Source: Elgaria multicarinata webbii
Taxonomy: Eukaryota > Chordata > Lepidosauria > Squamata > Anguidae
NCBI RefSeq assembly: GCF_023053635.1
Contig: NC_086182.1
Coordinates: 30,551,501-30,615,500, forward strand
Reading direction: 5' to 3'
DNA length: 64,000 nucleotides
Part shown: piece by piece, positions 63,814-64,000 of the stretch
How positions within the stretch are numbered: position 1 is the first letter of the stretch
Layout: the number at the start of each line of letters is the position of its first letter
Program-made: the position numbers and the translations under genes
The notes under the pieces: model-generated
Databases searched by the model: none
Seen by the model: only the letters and a program-made list of their open reading frames with translations
Told to the model about the DNA's origin: nothing

Positions 63814-64000
63814 CTGGGAAGAGAACCATTGACACAGCTATGACCAATAGCTTCCCTCCTCAAAAACAAAACAAAAACCCCTTCAGTTTCCTGCACATAG
63901 AAAACTAGTATGTCACACAGAAGGATACATTACAATCCTTCTTCCTAAAATGCTAGCTTTCTATAGGCAGGGCCTTTCCTTTCTTTTTTTAGCATGGAAG
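63814..64000 (-). other. HTR3B: HTR3B intron upstream of the TM3 exon
   Basis: A polypyrimidine-rich acceptor region on the minus strand, then unassigned intron to the window edge. No further exon is visible. Confidence 0.7.

Noticed and set aside
1-64000. CRISPR arrays, operons or other prokaryotic features
   Set aside because: All tandem repeats are microsatellites or the L2-derived minisatellite without spacer structure; spliced genes and LINEs show this is vertebrate nuclear DNA.

Overview
This is a vertebrate nuclear genomic window, most likely from a squamate reptile (lizard or snake). Three host genes are recognisable from spliced coding exons. The intergenic DNA and introns are dominated by CR1 LINEs, L2-type LINE 3' ends, MIR-like tRNA SINEs, a BovB-like tail and many short palindromic DNA transposons (hAT, PIF/Harbinger-like and TA-flanked families). 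That mix fits a squamate much better than a bird or mammal. The species cannot be named from the sequence.

Layout. 1-3167 is the end of the last intron of ZBTB16 (PLZF), filled with a CR1 nested in a MITE and two L2 fragments, one carrying a 12-copy minisatellite. 3168-3397 is the last ZBTB16 coding exon (+ strand, last two zinc fingers and the C-terminus). About 6.3 kb of 3' UTR with few recognisable transposons follows, to a poly(A) signal at 9657. 9.7-25.0 kb is intergenic (MITEs, CR1, L2, a possible conserved non-coding block near 15 kb). 25009-40029 is a complete 9-exon HTR3A gene on the minus strand (484 codons, every junction GT-AG and in phase). 40-62.6 kb is intergenic, with candidate conserved non-coding blocks near 43.3, 47.5, 54.7 and 57.3 kb and several large palindromic transposons. 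62630-63813 holds the last two coding exons of HTR3B (minus strand), whose 5' part lies beyond the right edge.

How the genes relate. HTR3A encodes the obligate subunit of the 5-HT3 serotonin-gated cation channel, and HTR3B encodes the accessory subunit that assembles with it. The two lie head-to-tail, the usual tandem pair. ZBTB16 is a transcriptional repressor and is the known neighbour of the pair. Here it converges on HTR3A (tail-to-tail), whereas I recall all three genes lying on one strand in human, which suggests a local inversion. Within HTR3A two functionally known positions differ from mammals: the loop E tyrosine (human Y153) is leucine, and the third of the three conductance-limiting arginines in the MA helix is glutamine.

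No RNA gene or CRISPR array was found. No intact mobile element was found either; the best-preserved one is a CR1 fragment with an open reverse-transcriptase frame at 420-1391. A possible solo-LTR-like unit with a short acidic ORF (58573-59077) and a decayed unrecognised reading frame (18871-19909, minus) are the main unexplained coding-like signals.
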